Shown here one piece after another: positions 45,714-57,359 of a stretch of DNA of 64,000 nucleotides. Below the pieces are notes generated by a model. The model was not told the DNA's origin and made no database searches. It saw only the letters and a program-made list of their open reading frames with translations. The stretch is from Deinandra increscens subsp. villosa. Taxonomy: Eukaryota > Streptophyta > Magnoliopsida > Asterales > Asteraceae. The position numbers were made by a program, and so were the translations under genes. Location of the stretch: positions 26,336,454 through 26,400,453 of the forward strand of contig JBCNJP010000012.1 in assembly GCA_039602395.1 (NCBI GenBank). Reading direction: 5' to 3'. Positions within the stretch are counted from its first letter, which is position 1. Each line of letters starts with the position of its first letter.

Positions 45714-47294
45714 GGGTATGTGCCATGCCGTATACTCATATATGGTGGTGTGGTGTGGTGGTCACATCATTGCTGATTGGACCACATACCATTGTCACAC
45801 ACATGGTGGTATACTCATGTGATGTGATGCATTTTTTTATTATTTTTTTTCTTTTTCTTTATAAATTTTTTTAAACACTAAAATAAAACATTAATACTAA
45901 ACAAAGTAACTTAAGAAAAAAATTACAATTTTGAAAAATAGTAAAATACGAAGAAAAAAATACATCACTCGGCATTTTGATGGAAACGCTCATAGATATC
46001 CTCAATCAAATCAGACTTCAGCTAGTTGTGCACATCTCGATCTCGCATTTCTTGACGTTTGGCCCGGTTTTGATCCTCATCATTTTCTGGATACGTAATA
46101 TCCAACTCCGCCTCGTTAAACTGGTAAATCACTTCCAACTCATCCTCAAGAACCATATTATGTAGAATCAAACAAGCTCGTATCATATTGGCTATTTTAT
46201 CTTAAAGTATTCGTCAAAACAATCTCCCATAACACCGTAGGCCATCATACGAAAGGCCGCCGTGCATTTTTGCAAAGCAATGAAGCCAATTCTACCTCTC
46301 GCATCGGACCTCTGAGTGAACCATGGAAACTCTCTCACTAAATCGTCAACAATGTATAATAGTAATTCCCGACTCATACGGAAACGTTGATGGAAAGCTG
46401 CAGCTAGTTGTGCACATCTCGATCTCGTATTTCTTGACGTTTGGCCCGCTTTTGATCCTCATCAATTTCTGGATACGTAATATCCAACTCCGCCTCGTTA
46501 AACTGGTAAATCACTTCCAACTCATTCTCAAGAACCATATTGTGTAGAATCAAACAAGCTCGTATAACATTGTCTATTTTATCTTCAAGTATTCTTCAAA
46601 ACAATCTCCCGTAATACAGTACGCCATCATACGAAAGGCCGCTGTGAATTTTTGTAAAAGAATGAAGCCAATTCTACCTCTCGAGTCGGACCTCTGAGTG
46701 AACCATGGAAACTCTCTCACTAAATCGTCAACAATGCGTAAAAGTAATTCCCGACTCATACGGAAACGTTGATGGAAAGCTGCAGCGGGATAGACACAGT
46801 TGTCATTAAAATAATCACAAAGTAGATTTTGATGGGCTTTTTCACGGTCAAGGTTGAGCCGAGCTCATCGGGTTGCCACTCGCGTCACTCGTGCGTTAAG
46901 CCTTCGTTGATGACGATGAACCATCATTTCCGTAAACTTGTTGGCAGCTTCATCGGATGAATCGGATGTTGATCCGTTTGATGAGAGCAAATCCATATTT
47001 TTTTGAGAATTTTAGGAGAGTATAGTAGAGGTTTTTTTAAAAGAGATGGAAAAGATGCGTAGAAAAAATGATGGAATAGGTGGGTTAAATAGGTGAATTA
47101 AATTTTAAAAAGTTAATTTTTTTAACGGTCAAAAGAGTCGTTGCAACGGCTAGAATAGCCTCATCACGCCCGTGGAATCTTCCACAGGGGTAGTTTGTGC
47201 CGGTCAAAAACGTTGTAGTGGTGGTGGGGGGAAGGGGTGTTCATGTCAATTAACGTCGTGAAACCCCTCTTTACACGGGGTATACCGCATACTC
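45714..47294 (-). mobile_element. PIF/Harbinger element with TTA target duplication
   Basis: Left end TTA|GGGTATGTGC (TSD 45711-45713) and right end GCATACTC|TTA (TSD 47295-47297). The imperfect terminal inverted repeats G(G/A)GTATG and the 3-bp TTA duplication are typical of PIF/Harbinger. It encloses a broken transposase on the minus strand. Length is 1.58 kb, short for an autonomous member (3-5 kb); the DDE core is missing. Confidence 0.8.
45970..46992 (-). pseudogene. Harbinger transposase, core deleted and module duplicated
   Basis: Starts MDLLSSNGSTSDSSDEAANK at 46992. An early TGA lies at an Arg codon position; then follow FRMSRELLLRIVDDLVREFP, RSDSRGRIGF and QKFTAAFRMMAYCITGDC, the N-terminal half of HARBI1/ALP1-like transposases. 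The frame then jumps to DNVIRACLILHNMVLENELE, the C-terminal end, so the DDE catalytic core is deleted. The fused N+C module is repeated: a second copy (about 45970-46400) again has RGRIGFIALQKCTAAFRMMA and a C-terminal remnant with frameshifts. It cannot catalyse transposition. Confidence 0.85.
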
Positions 47295-47297
47295 TTA

Positions 47298-47819
47298 GAA
47301 GAGGATGGCTAGGCACCCCGTAGCCATGTCCAGACGCTGAAAATAGGATGGGATTTACTCTTATTCAAGCCAAAATTAAATGTCAGTTGGTTGGTTTTTA
47401 TGTATTATAGGGGCACATAAGTAAATTTATATTAAAAAATTTGAGGCCTTTTATTGAATTTTAATAAAACATTGTCCCATTTTATTTTACAATCACTTCA
47501 TATTTTATGATATTATATAAATCTTATCATTTACTTTGCCTTGTTATGTTTATTTTTATTTAATAATTTATTTTATGCTTAATTAAGTTATTGTTTAACT
47601 AATATTCAAATTTTGTCGTCGAAATAACTTGTTTGTTTATGTTAACACTTAATTATTTATTTTTGGAAAATTGGATTTTAATAATCCAAATTTTTACCTA
47701 TTTGTCAGCAATAATCCCACTTTTAAAAATCATTTCCATCAGTCCCAACTTTCAACCATGTTTTTTTTAATGGACCTACCGTAATAATATTTTAATTATT
47801 TTTATTTTCTTTTTCCACA
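47298..47819. other. No recognisable feature
   Basis: AT-rich DNA without coding frames. Confidence 0.5.
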
Positions 47820-48159
47820 TGTCCATTCCAAATAAAAATCTCTTATTAAATCCATGGATATCTAATTCCCACCAACCCTTCCGCAAAAAATACCTATTGT
47901 ATTCTCCCTCCGTCCCTCCTCACCCCAAACCCACCCTCTCCACCGCCATCTACCTCCCACCTCCACCTTCTCCCCTCTTCGCCCGTTCCCTCCACCTCCA
48001 CCTTCTCCCCTCCGCCGCCGACACCGACGACGACACCCTCTCCACCCTCCTTCCGTCTCCGGATTCTGCATCACCGCCACCGTCTCCGGCCAAATCACCC
48101 TCCTCTTCGGTGGCTCCCCCAAATAAGCCTACAACAAAACCAAATTCTCGCAATCCCCT
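47820..48159 (+). other. CT-rich stretch with an unrecognised 120-codon frame
   Basis: Strongly C/T-rich on the plus strand, open from MSIPNKNLLLNPW with Pro/Ser-rich content (PPPPSPLF, PPPSPAKSPSS). Composition alone can produce this frame. It adjoins the TRM9 fragment and could be more of the same transferred block. No function is assigned. Confidence 0.25.
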
Positions 48160-48660
48160 AAAACCCAGATCACCGTCCTAACACTCACCTCTTTATCCGA
48201 AACACTCACCTCAGATTCAGGAATACTTTCCAAAGTACCCGAAGACGGGCTACTACAAACCCGTGGACTACCTGGCCCAATCCATTCTTCTACATACTTT
48301 CGCGTAAACGGGGTCCACTTATTAACTTAAGATCCATCTTCTTGCTCAACTGCCCAAACAGTAATCAAAACATGCCCAACTTTTTTAACAACTCTAACAA
48401 ATTCATCAATTTCTTTATGTTCAGTACTAAGATGATGCAAAACCGTAATCGAAATAGTCGCATCACCGTACTCACTACGGTACGAAAGATTCACAACATC
48501 TGCTACTAAAAGCTCATGGCCTCTATCACTATAGATCTGAATTAAGGGGGCACTTATATCACAACCAATGAAGAACAATTGGGATTTGAACCTACATATT
48601 TGCCATTACCACATCCTGCATCTAAAACAATGGACCCGGGTTTTCGCCCTAAAGATTTGG
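48160..48660 (-). pseudogene. TRM9: TRM9-like tRNA methyltransferase fragment
   Basis: TRM9 methylates the wobble uridine of certain tRNAs using S-adenosylmethionine. Minus strand: the SAM-binding motif VLDAGCGNGKYVG (about 48600-48640), a frameshift, then FFIGCDISAPLIQIYSDRGH, ELLVADVVNLSYRSEYGDA, SITVLHHLSTEHKEIDEF, VRVVKKVGHVLITVWAVEQE, a stop, KWTPFTRKYVEEWIGPGSPR and SSGTLESIPE. The order and several blocks match plant TRM9 homologues. The N-terminus and the C-terminal third are missing. At 48658-48660 it passes directly into Ty3 RNase H sequence of the opposite strand. It is a pseudogene or captured fragment. Confidence 0.85.
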
Positions 48661-48880
48661 AGGCACTATCTTTACGGGAACAAAGTGTATCATATACACT
48701 GATCACAAAAGTCTCCAACACATCTTCAACCAAAAAGAGCTAAACATGACACAACGACGCTGGATAGAACTAATAAATGATTACGATTGTGAAATTCGTT
48801 ACCATCCTGAAAGGCTAATGTATTCGCAGATGCGTTAAGTAGAAAAGATAAGGGGAAACTCCTTCTTGTCCAATCACTTA
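48658..48880 (+). pseudogene. Ty3 RNase H fragment
   Basis: WRHYLYGNK, TDHKSLQHIFNQKELN, MTQRRWIELINDYDCEIRYH and a degraded ADALSRK region. It begins mid-domain at the TRM9 junction and ends at a deletion joining it to late integrase. Confidence 0.8.
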
Positions 48881-49587
48881 GTTTGACCATCCAAACTTTG
48901 GAGGACATGCTCCGTGCTTGTGTGATCGACTTCGGTAATGGTTAAGACGACCGACTATCTCTTTCTGAATCTTCATACAGCAACAGTTATCACTCGTATA
49001 TTCCAGCCGCACCTTTCGAAGCCCCCTATGGAAGAAATTGCCGCTCGCCCTTTTGCTGGACTGAGGTTGGTGACAGCCAACTAACTGGTCCCGAGCTAGT
49101 GCATGAAGCTATTGAGAATATCTTCCAGATTCAAGACCGCCTAAAAGCTGCACGTAACCGACAGAAAAGCTATGCCGACAACCGTCAGAAGCCATTAGAT
49201 TATCAAGTTGGTAATCGTGTCATGTTAAAGGTATCTTCGTGGAAAGGTGTAAATCGTTTCGAAAAACGAGACAAGTTAAATCCCCGCTACATTGGTCCCT
49301 TGGAGATCGTCGAACGGATTGTACCAGTAGCCTACCGCCTTCAGTTGCCATCTGAACTCAGCAATGTTCACAATGTCTTTCACATATGCAACTTGAAGAA
49401 GTGTCTGCCCGATGAGTCTACTGTTACTCCTCTTGACGATATCGGGATTGACGATCGACTTCATTTCATTGAAGCTCCCACCGAAATCTGCGACCGAAAG
49501 GTCAAGCGATTGAAGCAAAGTCGCACTTCTGTCACTAATGTGTATTGGAAATTTCGAGATTCTAGTAAGAATCTGACCGATAGCTAA
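48881..49587 (+). pseudogene. Ty3 integrase C-terminal half
   Basis: LEDMLRACVIDFGNG, stops, EAPYGRNCRSPFCWTEVGDS, ELVHEAIENIFQIQDRLKAA, VGNRVMLKVSSWKGVNRF and NVHNVFHICNLKKCLPDES. The zinc-binding and catalytic Asp residues are deleted between RNase H and this part. The frame is open from 49099 to 49587 (162 codons). Confidence 0.85.
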
Positions 49588-50082
49588 TCGGCCTAAACTA
49601 TCTCATTAGTTTAATAGTGTCCCCGACACATTCCATGTTTTGACAAGAGCTGAAAACTCAGAATGGGTGAAACCTAGGCTGATCATGCAATGCAAATTAC
49701 AATTGTGGGTGCACACATAATGGTAATCTGAACTGCATGAAAATCCTGGTAGAACATATTGCGTGAGTGATTATGCCTAGTCTAGAACTTCTAATTCAAA
49801 ATCCCATGCATCTGAATGACTAACGCTCATCTTCATAAAGAACTATTATTGATGACCTATCAACTCCCATTCATTCGTATACTCGTGGCAATCAAGGATC
49901 GTGTGATCCGAGGATTGAAAATGGAATCGCATCCACATTAGTAAAGGACCGTTGAAATTATTGACGTGATTCAAAATTTTACATGGGAATGCGAAGACCA
50001 GATGCGTCTAAAGTACCCACAACTCTCAACCAATGCAGCTAACTCCGGTGATCAGGACTAAATTTCGGGACGAAATTTCTTT
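49588..50082 (+). pseudogene. Ty3 pol end with interruption
   Basis: After the frame ends at 49587, about 380 bases of unassigned sequence precede FTWECEDQMRLKYPQLSTN (49980-50035), the chromodomain-like end of the element. The intervening sequence is an insertion or strongly decayed. Confidence 0.6.
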
Positions 50083-50095
50083 AACCGGGGGAGGA
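50083..50095 (+). promoter_or_regulatory. Polypurine tract
   Basis: ACCGGGGGAGGA directly precedes the LTR start TGTGACAACTCG. Confidence 0.8.
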
Positions 50096-50483
50096 TGTGA
50101 CAACTCGTAAATTCCAGGATAACATTAATACTATATATACGTGCAATTATCTGTTTAATTACGTGCATTAGGCATAATTTATTCACATTAGGTGAATATG
50201 CGTGCAGAGATAGGTAAACTAGACTGTATAACTAGTACCCGTATCGGAAATCAACCACAAAGTTCTACGTTTATTCAAACTAGAATCTTAATTTCATAAA
50301 AAAATAATTGTGGAATTTTAATAATAAGAAATATAAAATATTCATTTTATATTCTTTTTCAAACATTGCGGTTACGACGTAACCCAATCCAAACATATCG
50401 TTTATTCAAACAAGAAATTCACTCAACAAACCAAAAGCTCACATTCGTAAAACTTATTCGTTTCATTCAAATAATTATTTCAC

Positions 50484-53012
50484 TTCAACCAATAACAATC
50501 TAAACGTTCGTTTAAATTTAAAACGTCGAAATTTAAACTATTCATGTTCGTGTCGAACAAAATTCATTTCAATCAATTCAAAAGCATTCAAGTATGCATA
50601 TAAATCATCAAAACATCAAGACTTGTGACATTTTCCGTTCGTTCAAAATAAACGTGACGTTTATTATTTTTATTGGGTTTTTTATAAATTATCCTTTCTC
50701 GTGCTAAAAAACAAGTTCACGTCCGTTTATCGTTTTGACTCAAACAAAGTATCATTGGACTTGTTGGATCGACCCGGATTCACTTCGACCCGACCCGAGG
50801 CCCCATTCGGCCCGTCTAACCCAATGGGCCAACCGGCCCAATTCTTTCATTTTCCTTTCTCCTTTTCTTTTCTTCGGACCGTTTCCCTTGGCCCAACCCG
50901 ATTCCATTCTTTTCTTTTTGGCCCGTTCTTATTTCTCTCTCGGCCTAAAGGCCCGTCAGCCCGTCCCGATTATTTCATGGGTCCAAGCCCGATTTTCTTT
51001 CTCTTTTCTTTTTCCTATTTTTCCCGAGTTCGCACCCGGCTCCCTCTTCTTTTCTTTTGATCTGGTTCGTCCCATGTTGAACCCCCTCCTCCCACTTTTC
51101 TTTTTCAGTTTTCTTTTCCTTCCTCTTCTCTTTTCTTTTCCCGGTTTTTCCTTTCTCCTTGTCCCATTCGGTTTCAACCGAAATTATCCAACCAAACCAA
51201 ACTAGATTTTGTCTTAATCACGTGCCTAATTCATGTAGATCATCCTCATCACCTTATATTTTGTCACCTAGATTCCCATACATGTAGTGTAGATATGGGA
51301 CACAAGTGTCTAGTATGGTACAAGCAAGTTCTTGATGGGGAGACAAAAATGTTTCATGGTACCTTAAGACTCTTAAACCCAAAGGTTAATGGCATTAACC
51401 AACTTTTCTTGTCCCCTCCTTGTCTCCCCTCTCCTTTGAACGGTTTTTAGGAGCTAGAACACACCCACATGTGAGCCATTTCAAGCCTAAACTCAAGTGG
51501 GTTCAAGCCTTTCTTTCCCTTCCTTCCATTCTTGGTTCGAACCAACCCAAACCGAGCCCCCTAGTCGGTTTACTTAACCGTGAACCAAGCCCCTCTCAAC
51601 CACTTTCTTATATACTTAAACATCCTCAAACACTTAATCACTTCAAGAACCATTACACACTCTCCTTTTCCTTCCTCCTTCTACCTTTCGGCCTCCATCA
51701 AACCACCACCACCATCCACCATATTTTCTCAACATTCAAACACAAATTCAAACTTCTAGTACAAGTATTCATCCTCTAATTCTAAAGTAAGTTCATAATC
51801 TTCACTCAAATACGTACTTTCTTTCTTTCTAACCAAATAAAAACAAATCACCATGGTTTCTCATCATATTCATGATCATCTTTTCTTTCTTCCTATCATC
51901 ATCACCTTCATCATTCAAGTATTCAAGGGTGGGTTTGGAGCTTAAGCCAGAAGCAAATTCAACAATCCACTTATGTCATTAACCGATCGTGTGGAAGCTT
52001 TCGTGCGATTCTAACTTTCCTTTATGCTTCATTTCATGATTTCATTCTAAAATTTGTCACAAATTCATGTTCCAAGTTCAAGTCTTGATGTTAATGTTTG
52101 ATGATTTTACTAACAAACCATGTTGTTAGTAGTTAAAAGCTTACTTTGATGAACTTATTTTTAGACTAACATGATGATTTTGTAAATTAAGTGATGAGTT
52201 AGTGTTTTTATGATATAAGTATCACCATGAGACTAAAACATAACCAAAATCACTTTGAAAATAAAACGTTCTAAAGATGTTAGTATATGTATTGTTCTTC
52301 ATAAAATGTCATAAGGATATATTTTGACCAAGAGGACTAGAAAACATACATGTAAATACTTGGACAACATTATGTGTATTTTTCATAACAAAAATGTGTT
52401 ATGGAAAAAGGAATGACACTAAAAATGTATGTCATAAAAATATCTTTATAAAAGTCCATACAAAATTTATAACTTATCATTTTGTTTAGTATTTTGACAA
52501 AATAAATTACTAATGGTCATTTTATAAAAATAAAATGCTATTTTGTTAAAAGAAATACTAAGCATAAAAGCATATTTCAATAAATGATTTTTTATAAATT
52601 AAAAATCATAAGTTATGGATTTTAATGTAAATAAATATGACTAACATTATGATGTATTTGAGACCTGTAAAATGTGTTTATAAATTACCAACAAGTTTTC
52701 AAGAAGTCGCAATTAAGCCCAAACGTTATACGAATAAAAACAGGACATTCGGGACCCGAAATGCAAGTTTTTAAATCATGTAATATAAAAGTTCGGACAC
52801 CATTTGGTTCTGGTCCAGAATCCAAAACATGATCGTTTTTATGTATAAAAATGCTCCATGAAGTCCAAAAGTGGAAAATAATGTTTTAGAAAGAAACCGG
52901 ACAAAAACTGTGACTTTCAGTAACTCAAAAACACTGATTTTTGCAAGTTAAGCCTCTACCGACAAACTTGGTAATTTAAAACCTTAAACCACTTTAAAAC
53001 AGGTCCATAAAC
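50484..53012 (+). repeat. Duplicated LTR block, copy A
   Basis: Nearly identical to 54838-57359 from TTCAACCAATAACAATC to ACAGGTCCATAAAC. It contains GGCCC words at 50795-50990. The 119- and 156-codon frames here are composition artefacts. Confidence 0.9.
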
Positions 53013-54085
53013 ATCTTGATGCGTATCTCAAGATATATCAAGAAAAAGATGTGTGAAAACATAAAATGAGAAGTCACTGTGTATACATGTGTTCATTTTG
53101 CAAAGATTTAAACTTGTTTGTTTTTCTTTATTTTGTCAAACAATCGGATTTTCTCTGCGTGCTCACAAGGCCGACCTGATTGTTGTTCATTTGACATTCT
53201 GCTTTATTTTCTTTGGTGTTTCGTATAACTCATCGGACTTTTTCTGCGTGTTCACAAGACTGACCTGATTGTTGTTGAGTTATACAATTTCAACTTGTTT
53301 TATTTTCTTATTTTGTTAAATCCGAGGCCTTATCTGCGTATCAAAAGATCGACCTTAAGGTAGACGATTTAACATTCTTATTTCTTTTTGCATGGAACAC
53401 AATTGACTATATCATAAATATATTCATTATGTGATTAAAATCACAAGTGAATCAGAAAAATGTGATGAATAAAACATATCTGAGTATGTCTGATAGTGTG
53501 GGGTACACTGGTCAATGCAAATTTAATCAATACCTTAACATATCCAGATGTTATGAGTATGATTGTGCCAGAGTTTAAAGTTTGACAAATTATATCTGCA
53601 ACCGACATGGCTTATGTGCTACAATAATCGAAATTGAAGTGTAGTTCAGCATGTTATGTCCAATATGATCCCAAGTTGTGATCTTTCTCACAAAAGACAA
53701 AAATAGTGTCTGATTCTGTATTGCATTTATTTTTCATTATAAGAAAATACCAAAAAGATTTTAGGTGTGTTTTGATATAAAGTTTCTAAAAAGCCAAAAA
53801 AAATTTGTTTCTGATTTGTTTTCGATTGATCAACACGAAATACAAAATCTAAATATCTTAGAGTCTCAAAGAGACATTTTGCACAAAGATTATTTATGTT
53901 GGCAGGTTTCTAAGTGGAAAGAGAACATCACAACTTCAAGTCTTCTGAAGATTGTTGATAAAGAGATTACACACGATGCAATATCAAGTATTCAAGACTG
54001 AACTCATCGTCAAGATCGAGGAAGAGTTTGATTGAAGATACAAGTTTTAGAAGGAAAATGATACTGCACATGCCGAGGGGGAGTT
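53013..54085 (+). mobile_element. Copia 3' non-coding region, left-truncated
   Basis: Homologous to the reverse complement of 5280-6480. It contains the triple stem-loop module at 53134-53373 and ends with the PPT GCCGAGGGGGAGTT before the LTR. The left border at 53012/53013 is a deletion joint with the Tekay LTR. A 78-codon frame at 53765-54001 has no recognised motif. Confidence 0.8.
53134..53373 (+). other. Triple stem-loop module, copy 2
   Basis: Hairpin I: TGTCAAA/TTTGACA (53134-53140, 53190-53196). Hairpin II: GTATAACTCA/TGAGTTATAC, perfect (53223-53232, 53276-53285). Hairpin III: GTTAAATC/GATTTAAC (53315-53322, 53366-53373). The loops share TCTGCGTR...CACAAGR..GACCTGATTGTTG in I and II and a shorter related form in III, so the module looks like a triplicated unit with different stems. 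Confidence 0.7.
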
Positions 54086-54405
54086 TGTTGATACATGGTT
54101 CCTGATCGTCATGTGAAGTATCGAATACAAGACAGAGTCAAGCAAGGCTGCTGTGGTCCGAACTCCTGGCGGACCTAGGGTTCAGACAGGTCCGAAACCT
54201 GGAGTTCGGACCAGCGGGTTTCAGCAACTATAAATATGAGTCTTGTATAGAACTGAACAACTTCTGGGTCAAATCTTCTAAGTGTCTCTGTGTAAACTCT
54301 CTGTGGTTAATACAAGTCTGATTTGTATTTACTCATCGTGTGTTACTCGTATTACATTGATTTCGTTACGACTAAGTAGACGATCCACACGCTCACGCAT
54401 TTTCA
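54086..54405 (+). repeat. 3' LTR of the truncated Copia element (320 bp)
   Basis: Starts TGTTGATACATGG after the PPT and ends CTCACGCATTTTCA. The TATA box CTATAAATATG is at 54228-54237, preceded by GGTCCGAAC/GTTCGGACC words. Same family as 4885-5266. On its right it enters a Ty3 RT fragment directly, so this edge is an original insertion edge. Confidence 0.85.
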
Positions 54406-54837
54406 TTCCAGTTGTTAGAGATTTTCAAGATGTATTTCCAGATGATTTACCAGGATTACCTCCGCATAGGCGGATAGAGTTCAAGATCGATTTGGCACCC
54501 GGAGCATCGCCTATTGCTAAAGCACCTTATCGATAAGCCCCGAGTGAACTTCAAGAGTTATATACTTAATTCCAGGAGTTGTTAGAAAAAGTTTAATTAG
54601 ACCAAGTTCATCCCCGTGGGGAGCGCCTGTTTTGTTCGTCAAGAAGAAGTATGGTACATTTCGGATGTGCATCGATAATCAGGAATTGAACAAGGTTACC
54701 GTAAAGAATCGTATCCTCTTCCACGAATTGACCACTTGTTTGATCAGCTTTAGGGTTTGAGTTAGTATTCAAAGATAGACTTGAGATCCGGCTATCATCA
54801 ATTGCGAGTCTGAGAGGAGGATGTTGAGAAAACAACG
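54406..54837 (+). pseudogene. Ty3 RT fragment
   Basis: VVRDFQDVFPDDLPGLPPHR, IDLAPGASPIAKAPYR, a stop, the VKKKYGTFRMCIDNQELNK segment that the 32.7 kb copy lacks, and KIDLRSGYHQLRV. Stops at 54751 and 54811 correspond to those at 32795 and 32855. It joins Tekay LTR sequence at 54838 by deletion. Confidence 0.85.
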
Positions 54838-57359
54838 TTCAACCAATAACAATCTAAACGTTCGTTTAGATTTAAAACGTCAAAATTCAAACTATTTATG
54901 TTCGTGTCGAACAAAATTCATTTCAATCAATTCAAAAACATTCAAGTATGCATATAAATCATCAAAACATCAAGACTTGTGACATTTTCTATTCGTTCAA
55001 AATAAACATGACGGTTATTATTTTGATTGGTTTTTTATAAATTATCCTTTCTCGTGCTAAAAACCAAGTTCACGTCCGTTTATTGTTTTGACTCAAACAA
55101 AGTATCATTGGACTCGTTGGATCGACCCGGGTTCACTTCGACCCGACCCGAGGCCCCATTCAGCTCGGCTAACCCAATGGGCTAACCGGCCCAATTCTTT
55201 CATTTTCCTTTCTCCTTTTCTTTTCTTCGGACCGTTTCCCTTGGCCCAACCCGATTCCATTCTTTTCTTTTTGGCCCGTTCTTCTTTCTCTCTCGGCCCA
55301 AAGGCCCGTTAGCCCTCCCGATTATTTCATGGGCCCAAGCCCGATTTCCTTTCACTTTTCTTTTTCCCGTTTTCCTGAGTTCGAACCCGGGTCCCTCTTC
55401 TTTTCTTTTGATCCAGTTGTCCCATGTTCGACCCCCTCCTCCCACTTTTCTTTTTTGGTTTTCTTTTTCTTCCTCTTCTCTTTTCTTTTCCCGGTTTTTC
55501 CTTTCCCCTTGCCCCATTCGGTTTTAACCGAAATTATCCAACCAAACCAAACTAGATTTTGTCTTAATCACATGCCTAATTCATGTTGATCATCCTCATC
55601 ACCCTATATTTTATCACCTAGATTCCCATACATGTAGTGTAGATATGGGACACAAGTGTCTAGTATGGTACAAGCAAGTTCTTAATGGGGAGTCAAAAAT
55701 GTTTCATGGTACCTTAAGACTCTTAAACCCAAAGGTTAATGGAATTAACTAACTTTGCTTGTCCCCTCCTTGTCTCCCCTCTCCTTTGAATGGTTTTTAG
55801 GAGCTAGAACACACCCACATGTGAGCCATTTCAAGCCTAAACTCAAGTGGGTTCAAGCCTTTCTTTCCCTTCCTTCCATTCTTGGTTCGAACCAACCCAA
55901 ACCGAGCCCCCTAGTCGGTTTACTTAACCGTGAACCAAGCCCCTCTCAACCACTTTCTTATATACTTAAACATCCTCAAACACTTAATCACTTCAAGAAC
56001 CATTACACACTCTCCTTTTCCTTCCTCCTTCTACCTTTCGGCCTCCATCAAACCACCACCATCCACCATATTTTCTCAACATTCAAACACAAATTCAAAC
56101 TTCTAGTTCAAGTATTCATCCTCTAATTCTAAAGTAAGTTCATAATCTTCACTCAAATACGTACTTTCTTTCTTTCTAACCAAATAAAAACTAATCACCA
56201 TGGTTTCTCATCATATTCATGATCATATTTTCTTTCTTCCTAAGATCATCACCTTCATCATTCAAGTATTCAAGGGTGGGTTTGGAGCTTAACCCGGAAG
56301 AAAATTCAACAACCCACTTATGTCATTAACCGATCGTGTGGAAGCTTTCATGAGATTCTAACCTTCCTTTATGCTTCATTTCATGATTTCATTCTAAAAT
56401 TTGTCACAAATTCATGTTCCAAGTTCAAGTCTTGATGTTAATGTTTGATGATTTACTAACAAACCATGTTGTTAGTAGTTAAAATCTTACTTTGATGAAC
56501 TCATTTTAGACTAACATGATGATTTTGTAAATTAAGTGATGAGTTAGCGTTTTTATGATATAAGTATCACCATGAGAATAAAACATATCCAAAATCACTT
56601 TGGAAATCAAAAGTTCTAAAGATGTTAGTATATGTATTGTTCATTATAAAATGTCATAAGGTTATATTTTGACCAAGAGGACTAGAAAACATACATGTAA
56701 ATACTTGGACAACATTATGTGTATTTTTCATAACAAAAATGTGTTATGGAAAAAGGAATGACACTAAAAATGTATGTCATAAAAATGTATTTATAAAAGT
56801 CCATACAAAAATTCATAACTTATCATTTTGTTTAGTATTTTTACAAAATAAATTACTAATGATCATTTTATAAAATAAAATGCTATTTTGTTAAAAGAAA
56901 TACTAAGCATCAATGCATATTTCAATGAATGATTTTTATGAATTAAAAATCATAAGTAATGGATTTTAATGTAAATAAATATGACTAACATTATGATGTA
57001 TTTGAGACCTATAAAACGTGTGTTTATAAATTACCAACAAGTTTTCAAGAAGTCGCAATTAAGCCCAAACGTTATACGAATAAAAACAGGACATTCGAGA
57101 CCCGAAATGCAAGTTTGTGAATAATTAAATATAAAAATTCGGACACCATTTGATTCTGGTCTAGAACTCAAAACATGACTGTTTTTATGTATAAAAATGT
57201 TCCATGAAGTCCAAAAGTCAAAAAATAATGTTTTAGAAAGAAACAGGACAAAAACTGTGACTTTCGGTAACTCAAAAACACTGATTTTTGCATGTTAAGC
57301 CTCTACCGACAAATTTGGTAATTTAAAACCTTAAACCACTTTAAAACAGGTCCATAAAC
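54838..57359 (+). repeat. Duplicated LTR block, copy B
   Basis: Counterpart of 50484-53012, continuing to the LTR end at 58927. GGCCC words at 55140-55340. Confidence 0.9.

Noticed and set aside
47862..48153. Arg/Gly-rich minus-strand frames
   Set aside because: Antisense of a CT-rich stretch; composition artefact beyond the end of TRM9 similarity.
50701..51779. Frames of 119 and 156 codons rich in Phe, Pro and Leu (also at 55088-56126)
   Set aside because: They sit inside duplicated LTR DNA, are driven by CT-rich composition, and differ by frame between the two copies.
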